From Cephalopachus bancanus (lineage: Eukaryota > Chordata > Mammalia > Primates > Tarsiidae), in NCBI GenBank assembly GCA_027257055.1, contig JAPVLO010000518.1, positions 1,550,001 through 1,614,000 on the forward strand: a DNA stretch of 64,000 nucleotides, given 5' to 3'. Made by a program: the position numbers and the translations under genes. The notes beneath the pieces are model-generated. The model was not told the origin of the DNA, searched no databases, and worked only from the letters and a program-made list of their open reading frames with translations. Positions 23,166-36,465 of the stretch are shown one piece after another. How positions within the stretch are numbered: position 1 is the stretch's first letter; each line of letters begins with the position of its first letter.

Positions 23166-23858
23166 CACAACAGTAGCAGCCCTGTGTTCTCTTTCTTCCT
23201 TGTTATACCTCTTCAGTGTTCCCCTCGCTTTCCTTTTCTCACCAAAGTAGCCTTTTCCCATCCTTCCCCTTTCCTTCAAGGCTGGCTGTGGAGTGGGCTG
23301 AGTCTCCCTTTCTCCTTGTTTCCTTGTGCCCTGAAGATAAACCTTGCCCTTCCTGTTTTAAAGGATGTGTTACTTGCTGCGAAAGAATAAAAACTGGCAA
23401 GCAGCACTAAAACCTACAATCAGGAGGGAAATCTTAATACATCTGTGCAAAATTTATTCTTAGTTTATACTGTAGGCCAGACACAAAGTACTTGTGTTGC
23501 TGTTGGACTGAGGTGAGATTGTGTGTTTTGTTGGGGCTGCATGTTGTTTCATAAAAAACTTGAATTGGTTTCCAACATTTAAAAATTAAGAAAGTCTTTA
23601 TAAAATATGTAGTTTCGAGTTCCCTTTCCAAATCAGATGTTCTGTAGGAAGTTATAGAATGGGCAAAACTAACCTATGGTGATAGAAATCAGAACTGTGG
23701 TAGCCTGACATGTCAGGAATTGGCTGGGTAGGGGAAATTTCTAGATGGTGAAGGTTCTATGTATGCTAAAAGGCATGCTAAAACTTGTTAAACCAGATGC
23801 TCATCTATACCGTTCACTATATTTAAATGCAACCTCAATATAAAGAACATTTTAATAA
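23166..23858. other. SLC26A5: Intron 2, no feature recognised
   Basis: No exon-like structure and no repeat I can name. Confidence 0.4.
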
Positions 23859-25410
23859 TTTTATTTTTTTAGAGTGTTAATTGACAAACCATAATCGTGC
23901 CCCATAATATCTGTGGTGTAATGTTTTGATATATGTGTGCAATGTGGAATGATTAAATAAGTTAAATAACATATCCATCACCTCGCTTACCTATCATTGT
24001 GTTATGGGGAGACGTTTGAAATTTACTGCCTGCGTTATTTTGAAATATACATTTGGCTCTTCATTTATGAAGTCTGCAGATCCAGAGGGCCAACTAAGGG
24101 ATTTAGCATCCTTGGATTTTTATATTTGTGGGGAGTCCCAGCCTAACCCCTACAGATACAACAGGCCGACTGCACAATCACTTACTATGACTAGTCATCC
24201 TGCTGTGCTATAGATCTTAAAACCTATTGCTCCTGTCTGTCTGAGGCCTTGCACCCTTTGGTCAACAACTCCCCATTCTTTCCCTCCCTACCCTACTGCC
24301 CCAATCCCTGGTAATTACCATTGTGCTCTCTACTTTTATAAGTTCAATATTTTTAGATTCTACTTATAAGTGAGATCATACAGTATTTGTCGTCCTGTGC
24401 CTGGATTTTTTCACTTAGTGTAATAACCTCCAGGTCTGTCTATATTATCACAAATGACAGGATTTCTCCCCCTTTTAAGTCTGAATAGTATTCTTTTGTG
24501 TATATCTGCCACATTTTCTTTATCCATCCATCTATTGATGTATACATTGGGTTGATTCAATATCTTGACTGTTGAGTGTAATACAATGAACATGGGAGTA
24601 CAGATATCCCTTTGACATATTGATTTCAATTCCTTTTGATCTATAACCAGAAGTGGGATTATTGCATCATATGGTAATTCTATTTGTAGTTTTTTGAGGA
24701 AACTCCATACCATTTTCCATAATGGTTGTACTAATGTACATTTTCAACAACAATGTATATGAATTCCCTTTTCACTGCATCCTCACCAACACATATCTGC
24801 ATCCTCACCAACATATATCTTTCATCTTTTTTATAAAAGCCATTCTAACAGATGAGGTAATATCTCATTGTAATTTTTATGTGTATTTCCCTAGATATTA
24901 GTGATACTGAACATTTTCTCATGTACCTCTTGGCCATTTGCATGTCTTCTTTGAGAAATGTCTGTTAGGATCCTCTGCCCATTTTTTAGTTGTGTTATTT
25001 ATTCTCTTACTATTGAGTTGTTTGGGTTCCTTACATATTTTAGGTATAACCTCTTACCAGCTGTAGAGTTTGCAAATATTTTTTGCCTATTCTGTGGGTT
25101 CTGTCCTCGCTTTGTTGTTTCCTTTCCTGTGCAGAAGTTTTCTAGTTTGATGCCATCCCATTTGTCTATTTTTTGCTTTTGCTGCCTGTGCTTTTGAGAT
25201 TATACCTAAAAATCATTGCCCAGACCAGCATCATGGAGCTTTCTCCCTATATTTTCTTTTAGTAGTTTTACAGTTTCAGTTTATAGCTTCATTTAATCCA
25301 TTTTGAATTGGTTTTTGTATATGGTATGAGACAAGGATCCAGTTTTCTTCTTCTGCATGTGGATAGTCAGTTTCATCAGTTCTTTATTGAAGAGATTGTC
25401 TAAAGAATTT
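23859..25410 (-). mobile_element. L1M 3' end, antisense, about 1.5 kb
   Basis: Reverse complement of an L1 3' UTR and ORF2 end: 'TTTTGATATATGTGTGCAATGTGGAATG', 'CATCCATCTATTGATGTATACATTGGG', 'TTTTTGAGGAAACTCCATACCATTTTCC', 'TTTTGTATATGGTATGAGACAAGGATCCAG'. The segment 24055-24180 does not match L1 and may be a separate old insertion. All reading frames are broken. Confidence 0.85.
24777..24820. repeat. 22-bp tandem duplication inside the L1
   Basis: Two head-to-tail 22-bp units, GCATCCTCACCAACACATAT.. at 24777-24798 and GCATCCTCACCAACATATAT.. at 24799-24820, differing at one base. The L1 consensus as I recall it has a single copy. Confidence 0.9.
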
Positions 25411-26014
25411 TTTTTTAATGGAAGACTTACCCATCGACCAGCAAGAGCTGGCCACTTTGGGTTTTGCTCTTGCTTTCTAGATTGGCACAGACCCACTTGG
25501 TCCACTTCAGTTATTTTCATTAACTACCTGCCCTCTTGTAGGTGGTATTGGTTTTTGATTCCTTCAGTAGATGCTCAGTGGTTTTAGTTTCAGCTATCAA
25601 TGGGGAGCAGATCTAAAGGGGCTTGATATGTTTGTCAGTGAAGGAAACAGCACCCCTTCCTAGGATAGTATGTGAAGCATGTAACAAAAACATAAGCCTG
25701 ACAGCTTCAATTAGTAAAGAAACTCATCTATATACCTCTTCAGTTAGTGATATCACAAATCTCAGGATTCTCAGCAGTTTCTGGACCTAACTCACTTTTT
25801 ATCTCAAATGCTAGGGGTCTCCTGTGTTTGCAGACTCCTTTCCTGAAGGGATAACAGAAAGTCTATTACTTGTATTACCAACACTTAACACTTACTTTTA
25901 TTATGTTTGTTGCTAAAATAATAGTGTCTACCATGGAACTCCTAGAAAATACAGATAAACAAAAAGAAAATAAAATTACTCATAATTTAATTATCAAGCA
26001 TAACCTTTTACCTT
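25411..26014. other. SLC26A5: Intron 2, no feature recognised
   Basis: No repeat or exon assigned. Confidence 0.4.
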
Positions 26015-26292
26015 TTTTTTCTTCTTCTTTTTTTGAGATCTCACTTTGTCACCCAGGCAGTGGCACTATCATGGCTCACCACAGCCTTAACTTCCTGAGT
26101 TCAGGTGATGCCTCCCAAGGAGCTGGGACTATAGGCATGCACTACCACACCCAGCTAATTTTTTTATTTTTTTGTAGAGATGAAGTCTCACTATGTTGCC
26201 TAGGCTGGTCTCAAACTGCTGGACTCACGCAGTCCTCCTACCTCGGCCTCCCAGAGTGCTGGGATTACAGGCATGGGCCACTGCATTCAGCC
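26015..26292 (-). mobile_element. AluJ-like, antisense
   Basis: Reverse complement of a diverged dimer, running from T-rich tail to 'CCACTGCATTCAGCC'. Confidence 0.88.
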
Positions 26293-26487
26293 AGAATGCT
26301 TACCATTTTATCGTAAATGTTTTTAAAACTTCCTCCATATATCTATAGATTTTATATTAAAAATGTGTTTGCCTGAATATTAGCACACAGCTGCCTAATT
26401 TGTGAACTGGACTGTAATAAGTCAAAGGTTTAAGATGACAGACAAAACACAGGTATTTGCTTTCCCTCTGTCCCAGAACTCAATTTA

Positions 26488-26772
26488 TTTTATTTATTTG
26501 AGTTAGGGTCTCACTGTGTCAACCAGGCTAGAGTACAGTGGCACACTCACAGGTATCACAGCCTTGACATGCTAGGCTCAGGCGATCCTTCCACCTTAGC
26601 TTCCAAGTAACCAGAACTATGGGCACTACCACCACACCTGGCTAATTTTTTATTTATTGTAGAGGCAAGGTCTTGCCAAGTTGCCCAGATGGATTGAACC
26701 CCTGGCCTTAAGTGATCCTCTTGCTCAGCCTCCCAAAGTTCTGGAATTACAGGCATGAGCTACGGTGCCTGG
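26488..26772 (-). mobile_element. Alu, lineage-specific, antisense
   Basis: Dimer with 'TTTATTTATTGTAGAGG' marking the linker. Flanked by a 16-bp duplication with one change, CCCAGAACTCAATTTA at 26472-26487 and CCCAGAACTCCATTTA at 26773-26788. Confidence 0.93.
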
Positions 26773-26788
26773 CCCAGAACTCCATTTA

Positions 26789-27519
26789 ATGGCTGTAAAA
26801 TTATACAATGGGGGAAGAACTCTGAAGATAATGGGGTAGGAAAACGTTTGGAAGCAAGTTACTGATAAAACAGAATAAAGAATTAGTGTAAAAAGAATAC
26901 AAGTGATCTTCTAGAAGGAACTCCAGAGAAGCTGTGGGCATGGTGTTGGCAGGGACAGAAAGCATGCCTGAGCAGGGAAATCTGAGAGCAGAGAGATTAA
27001 TGGAAAGCCTTCATGGGTTAGATATGGTGATATAGTGTTGGCAACATACTGTAAATCTCCTATTTTTCTTGCTTCTGGAAAGAGGGTGGGCCCTAGCCTG
27101 AAGGCTAACTCTTGCCTCCTCACCCTAAAGTAAAGCTAGCCACCAACAAAGCTCATTCTGATGCACAAAGCCTCCTAATTTCCATTTTACTCAGGGAAGA
27201 GTTCTATCCTGGAAACACTTACATACATGATAGTGGAAGAAAGTGGCACAAATTAACCAGAAAAGTGAATGACGTCCTTCTTGTATCAAAAAACTACATC
27301 ACCAAGAATAACCTGATATATGAAGGAGCATGAAAAAGAAACATCAAGGTAAACAATTAGTATTGCCAGAGTATTCAGGAAAAAGAAAATGGCTTTTAAA
27401 GAATCTGAGTACACTTATAAGTGATTAAAAAGAGGATGTTTCCATGCAATGAAAACAGAATGTTCTTAAGAAAGAGCAATCAGAAAATAAACAAAAAAGA
27501 AGGATTTGGGGGGAAAAAA
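26789..27519. other. SLC26A5: Intron 2, no feature recognised
   Basis: No confident repeat. The ORF at 27112-27333 has no visible domain. Confidence 0.35.
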
Positions 27520-27786
27520 GTTTTTCTTTTGGAGTCAAAGTCTCACTCTTTTGCCCACAGCAGCCTCAAACTCCTGACTCAGGTGATCCTTCTATCTCAG
27601 CATTCCAAGTAACTGGAACTACATGTGTGTGCCACCATGTCTGGCTAGTTTTGGGGGGTTTTTTTGGGAAAAAACAGGGTTTTGCTATGTTACCCATGCT
27701 GGTCTCAAACTCTTGGACTCAAGCAATCCATCTGCTTTGGCCTCCCAAAGTGCTGAGATTACAGGCATGAGCCATCATGCCTGACC
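27520..27786 (-). mobile_element. AluJ-like, antisense
   Basis: Diverged Alu in reverse, with an internal deletion in the right arm ('TTTTGCCCACAGCAGCC'). Confidence 0.85.
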
Positions 27787-27879
27787 AAAAAAAATTTTTT
27801 GATAAGTAAAATTAAAATAATGTATTAGAAAGGAAAAAGATTAAGTTTTTTAAATCTCCAAGAATGCACAACTAAATGT

Positions 27880-28620
27880 TGAAGAGAGACAGAATATGCA
27901 AGAAAAGAAGGGAAACATGGAGAAGCAATCCAGTAAGTTCGTTGAAACTATAGAAAGAGAAAGCAAAAGAAATGAAAGAAAAGTTGACAAAGAAATGCTA
28001 GAAAAAATTTCCTGTAGTTGAAGAAAAGTATGAGATTAAAAGTGTTCATCAAATGAATGAAAAAGAATCCAGAGATATAATCACTAACAAAACTTCTAAG
28101 TCAAGTATACAGAGATATTCCTAAAACTTTCTGAAAGGAAAAATAGCCATTTATTTAAGATTGATGGAAGACTTCTTACGAGTAAACTGGATGTCAATGG
28201 AGCAATGTCCTCAAATGTATAAGAGCAAATAATTTTGAACTAAGAATTCTGTTGTCAGTAAGTTATAAATTAAATGTAAAGGTAAAATGAAGACATTTTC
28301 AGACATTCAAAGACTCAGGCCCTTTACTTCCAAGTGCCTTTTTCGTTTCTCTTCTTTTATTTATTTTTTTTTTTTGGTGTCTGTAACAAAGTACTTTTTA
28401 TTTATTTTTTTTTATTTTTTACCTTTCTGGAACAGTTGCCTTAGAATGTTCTCCAGCAAAATGAGGGTATGAAGCCAGAAGGAGGATGATGTGGAATTAG
28501 AAAAAATAGCACTAATCCACAATTGCAATGAAAATAAATCCTAGGTTGACAGATGTTTAGTGAAAGTGAATACAGTGCAAATTAATTAGGGCAGGTAATG
28601 ACTTTAAGAAGAATTAAGTA
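27880..28620 (+). mobile_element. HAL1/L1ME-like ORF1 remnant
   Basis: Matches the ancient L1ME/HAL1 ORF1 end: 'GTCAATGGAGCAATGTCCTC', 'GAACTAAGAATTCTGTTGTCAG', 'GGTAAAATGAAGACATTTTCAGACATTCAAAGACTCAGGCCC', 'TGTTCTCCAGCAAAATGAGGG'. Heavily diverged, with T-rich insertions at 28360-28420. Confidence 0.65.
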
Positions 28621-30225
<1,605 letters not shown>

Positions 30226-31084
30226 AATTAGTCTATTTAGTTGCATAGGTAAACAAATTAAAAATAATAATATAATTTAGCAAAAATAGGGGTAGGGAGA
30301 CTTAAATGTTCATTTTTCATGGCAAGCATTCATAAACAATGCCTACATTTGATAAATTAAAAAAAGAGCCATATAATTTTATTACTTAGAGCAGTAGTTC
30401 CAATTCCAGGAAAGATTTGGAAACATAGCATAGTGGCTTGGAGGGTTCTACTAGCATTTAATACCAAGAACACTGATGCTAAATGCATGGAACAATCCTG
30501 CACAAATCCCTTCCAAGATACTAATTTCTCTTTCTGAGAAATGCTGATTTATAGTTAATAATAAATCCACAAGAAGAACTAATAACAAAAAATGATTTTA
30601 AGAAAATGGTTGCTTCAGGGAATAGAACTGGAGTTGCAGAGAAGTGGGATGGAAACCTATAGCTTTTCATTATTAGTTCTTTTATAATATTTGTAATTTT
30701 ATCATATCTGTATTATCTGACTAAAGGTTATTATTTTATAAAAAGAAATGGCTGGTCAACCAGTAGATTCACTTTCCATTTTCATTTAAAGAAGAGAACT
30801 CTTTTTTATTAAAGTATCTGTTATTCCGACTTAAGCACCAATTTGAATTAGAGCTTTTACCCCCAAAGAAGATTCTGGAGGCACATCTTGTGTATTAATG
30901 ATCTTTCATGTGTTTCTGGCTGGAAAATAAATCTTGCAATTTATCAACTTACAGAGTCACAGCAAATTAATGCTGGAAGGAATTCAATTTCTTTAATGGT
31001 ATTGAATAATTTCTCCATGGCAGAGTGATTTTGATCAGTAGTTTTGTAGAGGACAAAAGAGGACTGGGACATGGTTCAATAGCA
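30226..31084. other. SLC26A5: Intron 2: possible MER20 and L1ME tail
   Basis: About 30388-30500 resembles MER20 ('TTCTACTAGCATTTAATACC...GATGCTAAATGCATGGAACAATCCTGC'). About 30600-30760 resembles an L1ME 3' end. 30761-31084 is unassigned. Confidence 0.4.
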
Positions 31085-31430
31085 AGAGCATATGGCTTCC
31101 AACTGGAACCTGCAGCCTGCCTCGGAAGGGCCATCAAGACCTGATCCTCCTCAACCTATCCAGTTCATTTTCTATAACCCCCGCAAAGCACAATTTCAAC
31201 TGGTACTTTTTGTATGTCATGAACATTTCCTATTAATTTTTTTCCTTTAACCTCTTTGTGCAGAATCGTATGCCTTCCCTCTTGCCTTCTACCCATTACT
31301 TGAGAGCCACTTCAAATTCGATGTCCTCTCTGAAGCCTTGCTTGACCTCCAGCCTCACTTCTAGTCTTGTGAAGACCACTGTGCTTCATAAATAAAAAAT
31401 AATCATGACAAGTGGGAATACATGCCTATA
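31085..31430 (+). mobile_element. L2 3' part
   Basis: Resembles the L2 ORF end and tail in the sense direction ('TTGAGAGCCACTTCAAATTCGATGTCCTCTCTGAAGCCTTGCTTGACCTCC'). Confidence 0.6.
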
Positions 31431-31519
31431 ATTAATATATTTAGATAAAATTAGATAAACCTTTTGACATAACTGATCGAATATACATTTAATGAGGCAA
31501 CATAGGATATGAACCCGGT

Positions 31520-31645
31520 CCCTGAAATGAGGCCAACCTAAATTCCAGTCCCACCTGTTGTCATTCCATCAGTGTCTCAGATACGTCATCTGAAAAATGT
31601 GGATAATTCTTACCCTTCCTGGATGCTGTGATTATGTCAATTTGT
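31520..31645 (+). mobile_element. MIR
   Basis: 'GTCTCAGATACGTCATCTGAAAAATGTGGATAATTCTTACCC' fits the MIR core. Confidence 0.6.
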
Positions 31646-31719
31646 TGTTTTTATGTGTTCACTTTGTAGGCTACCCAATACTCTTAATCAGCATCAGCAT
31701 TGCTTTAACATGAACTACT

Positions 31720-31838
31720 TTTTATTAACATGACAAACATAAATTCACAGATCATAAAGCAAAATCTCATTTATAACAGCAAAAAATTTAAGTCATGTAA
31801 GTAATTATAAGTAGTAGTTACCTAAATCATGGTATGTA
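31720..31838 (+). mobile_element. L1ME fragment, left of the mariner
   Basis: 'ATTTATAACAGCAAAAAATTTAAG...TACCTAAATCATGGTA' matches L1ME. It continues at 32698 ('TACTAGAAAATACTATGCAGCC'), so the mariner split one L1 copy. Confidence 0.7.
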
Positions 31839-32697
31839 CAAGGGGGATCAAAAAAACAGAATTACTTTTTTGGAGGGTGGACCTCTAGTAGAACAGGCTT
31901 CCCCTGATAAGTAAGTGTTCTGGGAACCTATGGCATCAGTGTACCTGCTAGCATTGCTGTGAGAGGTTGTGTTTAGCTTCAGTGAATTTTTGTTTTTTGG
32001 AGATTCTCTCAACTCCTTTGCCCATTTCATGATGGGTGATTTATGAGTGTACCTGCCCACACCGCACTGAGTGTTCAGCATTTTTTGGCCCCAAACAGCA
32101 TGACCCCATGCCTAACCCTCCCTATTTACCCAATCTCACCCTAAGCAACTTTTTTTGGTTTCCCCAATGAAAACAGTCTTCAAAGGGAAATAAAATGCTT
32201 TGCCAGTGTAGAAGAGGTGACACAAAAAATGGCAGAAGCACTAAAAGGCATCAAAACTGACGAGTTCAAAAATGGTTTTGAGCAGTGGAAAAAGCATCTC
32301 AACAGGTGTATTGCATCAAACAGAGAGTACTTGAAGGTGACAAGTTTAAACATGTAAGAATAAATACACGCTGGGTGTGGTGACTCGAGCCTGTAATCTC
32401 AGCACTTTGGGAGGACGAGGCAAGAGGATTGCTTAAGCTAAGAGGTTTGAGACCAGCCTGGGCAAATTGGTGAGACCTTATCTCTGCAATAAATAAAAAA
32501 AATCAGTCAGGCATAGTGGTGTGCACCTGTAGTTCCAGCTACCTGGAAGGCTGAGACAGAAGGATTGCCTGAGCTCAACAGGTTGAGGCTGCGGTGGCCG
32601 TGAGCATGCCACTGCACTCCAACCTGGGCAACTAAAAAAAAAGGAATAAATACACAATCTTTTATAAATAAATTCTGGGTTTTTTGGGACCCCCTCG
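31839..32697 (+). mobile_element. Mariner-type DNA transposon, internally deleted
   Basis: Bounded by TA dinucleotides (31837-31838 and 32698-32699) and by terminal inverted repeats of about 25 bp: left end CAAGGGGGATCAAAAAAACA, right end in reverse CGAGGGGGTCCCAAAAAACC, both followed by CAGAATT or AGAATT. Near the right end, 32211-32357 is an open stretch of 48 codons ending in TAA, with FEQWKKHLNRCIASNREY, the C-terminus typical of mariner transposases. The DNA-binding and most of the catalytic domain are missing, so this is a non-autonomous deletion derivative of about 590 bp once the inserted Alu is removed. The ends do not fit Hsmar1 as I remember it. The family name is not determined. 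Confidence 0.85.
32368..32641 (+). mobile_element. Alu, lineage-specific, inside the mariner
   Basis: Dimer with 'GCAATAAATAAAAAA' linker and 'CAACAGGTTGAGGCTG'. Flanked by a duplication of mariner sequence, AGAATAAATACAC before and GGAATAAATACAC after, so it is younger than the mariner. Confidence 0.93.
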
Positions 32698-32990
32698 TAT
32701 ATACTAGAAAATACTATGCAGCCATGAAAAATTATGCTTTTGAGGCTGTTTAGTGACATGGCAAAATACTTTTGATATAATGTAAGTAAAAAAAAAAATT
32801 AAAACACAAAACTGTTAAGACAGCATTTCAGTCATATAAATATAGCATATATATGTGTGTATATGTATATATAGAGATATATGTATGTTTATAATATACG
32901 TTTAGAATGTAGTATTTAGGCATGAGAAAATAATTTTCCAAATTTCCACAGTGGTTATGTATTAATTTTACAGTAATAAGATAAAAAGTA
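32698..32990 (+). mobile_element. L1ME fragment, right of the mariner
   Basis: 'AATACTATGCAGCCATGAAAAATTATGCTTTTGAGG...TAGTGACATGGCAAAATAC' continues the L1ME of 31720-31838. A TA/TG-rich tract follows at 32836-32895. Confidence 0.7.
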
Positions 32991-32991
32991 G

Positions 32992-33284
32992 CTCTAGGAG
33001 CAGTGGCTCACGCTTGTAATCCCAGCACTTTGGGGGTGAAGGAGTGCCTGAATCCAGGGGTTTGAGACCAGCCTGGGCAACTTGGCGAGACCTCATCTCT
33101 ATAGTAAATCAAAAAAATCAGTCAGGCATAGTGGTATGCACCTGTAGTTCTAGCTACTTGGAAGGATGAGACAGAAGGATTGCCTGAACTCAGCAGGTCG
33201 AGGCTGTGGTGGCCGTGAGTATGCCACTGCACTCAAGCCTGGGGAAAGAGTGAGACTCCAACTCAAAAAAAAAAAAAAAAAAAG
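32992..33284 (+). mobile_element. Alu, lineage-specific
   Basis: Dimer with an (A)19 tail that runs directly into the next Alu. Marks present: 'CAACTTGGCGAGACC', 'CAGCAGGTCGAGGCTG', 'GACTCCAACTC'. Confidence 0.93.
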
Positions 33285-33606
33285 ACCGGGCTCAGTGGCT
33301 CAGCCTGTAATCCCAGCACTTTGGAAGGCCAAGGCAAGAGGATTGCCTGAGTCCGCGGGTTCAAGACCAGCCTGGGCAACTTGGTAAGACCTCTTTCTAC
33401 TATAAAAAAAAAAATTAGCTGGGCGTGATAGCCCACAAATGTAGTTATGGCTACTTGGAAGACTGAGGTGGAAGGATCACCTGAACCCAGCAAGTAGATG
33501 CTGGGGTGGCCATGAGCGTACGACTGCACTTTATCCTGGGCAACAGAGTGAGACTCCAGCTTAAAAAAAAAGAAGAAGAAGAAGAAGAAAGAAAAGAAGA
33601 GAAAAA
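33285..33606 (+). mobile_element. Alu, tandem neighbour with (GAA)n tail
   Basis: Second dimer starting right after the A tail of the first ('ACCGGGCTCAGTGGCTC'). Its own tail is (A)9(GAA)n with GAAA variants, 33562-33606. It probably inserted into the A tail of its neighbour. Confidence 0.92.
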
Positions 33607-34074
33607 GTAACACATTTTATATATCAAAGTTTCTTTATCTCATTTCTTAAACATCGGTATTTTCTTGTCTGCAATCTCATTCCATTCCCAAAATGTCCCA
33701 TGTTTTTCTGTATGCTCCATTGTTTTATATGATTCTACCCACCTGTATGAGGTCCTTATAAGGATGTAGATTCTGTAGACATTAGATGACAGGTTTCCTG
33801 AGGTCATGAACCATAGCTCATTAATCTCTAAGTGTAGCTAACTTACATGTTATAGTATCTACTCAGTAGATTTATATTGAATGAACAAATAAATAAAGAT
33901 TCAAGGTCTTGAGAAATAGAACAGGTAAAAAGAAATGATGTGAGGTTCATTTAAGAGGTAATAATAAATATGTACTGAATTAGAAAGACCTTATTCTAAG
34001 TATTTTATAATTCTTATGTTTAGCCTCAGTGCAGCATTACCAGAACTAGCTAACAAATTGAGGAGCATCCATAT
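33607..34074. other. SLC26A5: Intron 2, no feature recognised
   Basis: No confident repeat or exon. Confidence 0.35.
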
Positions 34075-34389
34075 ATATGGCATGTTATGCAGCTATTTAA
34101 AAAACAGGAGTAAAGAAACTCTTGTACTTATATGGCAAGATCATCAGGATATATTGTTAAGTGGAAAAGGCAAGGTATAGAATGGTGCTAAAACAGTTTG
34201 TCAGTCATGGGAAAAAGAATATACATGTATATCTGTATGTGTAAATACCTCTGGAAAGATACACAGGAAACTAGTACTGTGTTTTCTCCCAGTGATGGAA
34301 TGGAAATGAGCCATAACTTTAATTTTTTTATATATTAATTTTTGAGCCATGTGAATAATTAGTAATTCAAAATGGCAATTATATAAAAA
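34075..34389 (+). mobile_element. L1ME-type 3' fragment
   Basis: 'GCATGTTATGCAGCTATTTAAAAAACAGGAG', 'CAAGATCATCAGGATATATTGTTAAGTGGAAAAGGCAAGG' match L1ME/L1M5 3' sequence. Confidence 0.65.
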
Positions 34390-34550
34390 TATAGGAAAAT
34401 CATTATCCTCATTTACAGATGAGCAACCTGAGGTTAAATAAAATTAGGTACCTGCCCACAGCAATCATCATAGTCACATTTATTAAAGTCACGTGAGCAC
34501 TTACTGTGTACCAGACCTAATAATAAGTACTTTAGGAATATTTTCTAATG
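34390..34550 (+). repeat. About 165-bp direct duplication, copy A
   Basis: About 90% identical by eye to 35681-35843, from 'TATAGGAAAATCATTATCC' to 'AATAATAAGTACTTTAGGAA'. It includes MIR-like 'CAGATGAGCAACCTGAGGTTAAAT', but the shared block is longer and more similar than two independent MIRs would be. Confidence 0.85.
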
Positions 34551-35210
34551 TGTTTCTCACAGATCTTCAGTGAGGTATTACTTTTATCTCAGCTGAAGAA
34601 TCTAAAGGAAACATAATTTACCACCCAGGGTAGGATGCTTTTGAAAGAATACTCTGGAACAGCAGGCAGAAGCCTGGATTTGTGGTCATCCTACTTAGAG
34701 AGGTCAAGTAACTTGCCAGATGTTCCACCACAGTGGCAGAACCAGGACTTGAACTGAGGTCTATGTAATTCCAAGCTTATACTCCCAGCTGCCATTTACA
34801 GAAAAGGAAACGAAACCATGGAAAACTTATTTACCTTACAAAAGACCACACAGCTATAATCGCCAGTTCCAACCAAATACAGCCCTTCTGAACCCAAAGC
34901 CTAGTGTATGATGTTGCCTCTCTGGAAAGAGCCCTTTGGCAGAGGAAGTTTACAGGAGGAGGATAAATATAAAAGAAAAGGGAGAGGATGGGCAGAGCAC
35001 TAGGCTAAATGCTCAGGCAACCTTGGCCCCCACCACTCACACTCAGAGAGTAGTCAATCAACAAATGCCTGGGAGCCTGCTGCATGCTGGTGTGTATGCT
35101 CGGTGCTCAGAAACAACAGTCCTGCCCTCAGCTTATAGTCTACGTTCAAGACCAGCCTCCGTAGACCTTAGACCCGTTTGCTCTTCCTGCATATTGGACA
35201 ACTATAATTA
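34551..35210 (-). mobile_element. MIR and L2 fragments, antisense
   Basis: 34690-34790 reads as the MIR family ('GAGAGGTCAAGTAACTTGCCAGATG...GAACCAGGACTTGAACTGAGG'). 34800-34870 has a second MIR-like piece ('GAAAAGGAAACGAAACC...CCACACAGCTATAA'). 35050-35150 resembles antisense L2. The strand is uncertain for the smaller pieces. Confidence 0.5.
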
Positions 35211-35680
35211 AACAATGATAGTTTCTAAGGAAAAGCAGGTAATATATTTTGGTTATGCTAAGAGTCCCAAAATTTAAGAGAAAGAAGCTTTTTCAAATTG
35301 CTTTCAGGGAAAAGCTGATAAAGTTGTTAAGTGAAAATACTTTTTTCTGGATTATATGTAATTCATGAGGTCCTTGTTATATGCTATGTATGTTACAGAA
35401 AAATTAACATCCCATTGCTCTGGGCAATGTTGAAAAAATTCGAAATAAATGGCCGTAATTTTTGTTATAAATGTTGATGCTCAAAGAGAAAGCATGGGAA
35501 AAATATAGTAAGCTTGGGCATTTTGCTTTCATACTTGGGGTTAAAAGGTTAATATATGCATTATTAGAATTATAAATATAAATATATAAATTGATTATTT
35601 TGAATAGATGGATTATTTTGAATGAAGGAAATTATGTAAATATATATATATATGTATGTATGTATATTCCTGTGTAAGAA

Positions 35681-35843
35681 TATAGAAAAATCATTATCCT
35701 CATTTGCAGACGAGCAACCTGAGGTTAAATGAAATAAGGTACCTGCCCACAGTAGTCATAATAATAGTCACATTTATTAAAATCACATGAGCACTTACTG
35801 TGTGTCAAGCCTAATAATAAGTACTTTAGAAACATTTTCTGAT
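35681..35843 (+). repeat. About 165-bp direct duplication, copy B
   Basis: Partner of 34390-34550. It is preceded by a TA/TATG microsatellite (35637-35666) and followed by a small echo of its own end ('TTCTGATACTCT' twice, near 35838 and 35862). Confidence 0.85.
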
Positions 35844-36059
35844 ACTCTGAAATGTATTCTCTTCTGATACTCTAATTCACAGAGAAAAATACTCAGTTTT
35901 CAAAATGTAAAGAAAAGCATTACAGGACTGATGATGGTTGTTAGTGTCAGACAACTGAATCTATTCTAGCTAGTTTAAGCACAAAGAAATTTAAGTGGGC
36001 ATTTTGAAATTTGCAAAATACTGTTCTCAGAATGCTGTCACTGGAAACATTATTTAAAG

Positions 36060-36465
36060 ATGAGGAAACAGAAACAGAGAGTAGAAGGGTTGTCTCCAGG
36101 GGCTGGATGGAGAGGAAAATGGGGAAGTATTAGTCAAAGGGAAAGTTAAAGTTGTGCATAAGATAAATACATCCTAGCGATCTACTGTATAGCATAGTAC
36201 CTATAGTTAACAATACTCTACTGTACACTTAAAAATGTGCTAAGAGGGTAGATCCTAGGTTGGGTCCTTATCATGAAATAATAATAAAGAGGGCAGGAGC
36301 AAACTTTTGATGGCGATGAATGTGTTTATGGCTTAGAGTATACTGATGGTTTCACAGATATGTATTTATCCCCACTCATCAAGTTGTATACACTAAGTAT
36401 GCATAGCTTTTGTATGCCAATTATATCTCAGTAAGTTAGTGTAAGTGTAAATAAATAAAGATGAG
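36060..36465 (+). mobile_element. L1M 3' UTR
   Basis: Clear L1M 3' end: 'CATAGTACCTATAGTTAACAATACTCTACTGTACACTTAAAAATGTGC', 'CATCAAGTTGTATACACTAAGTATGC', 'TATGCCAATTATATCTCAG'. Confidence 0.85.

Noticed and set aside
31848..32081. 77-aa antisense ORF in the mariner
   Set aside because: It lies antisense to the transposase remnant and has no family resemblance.
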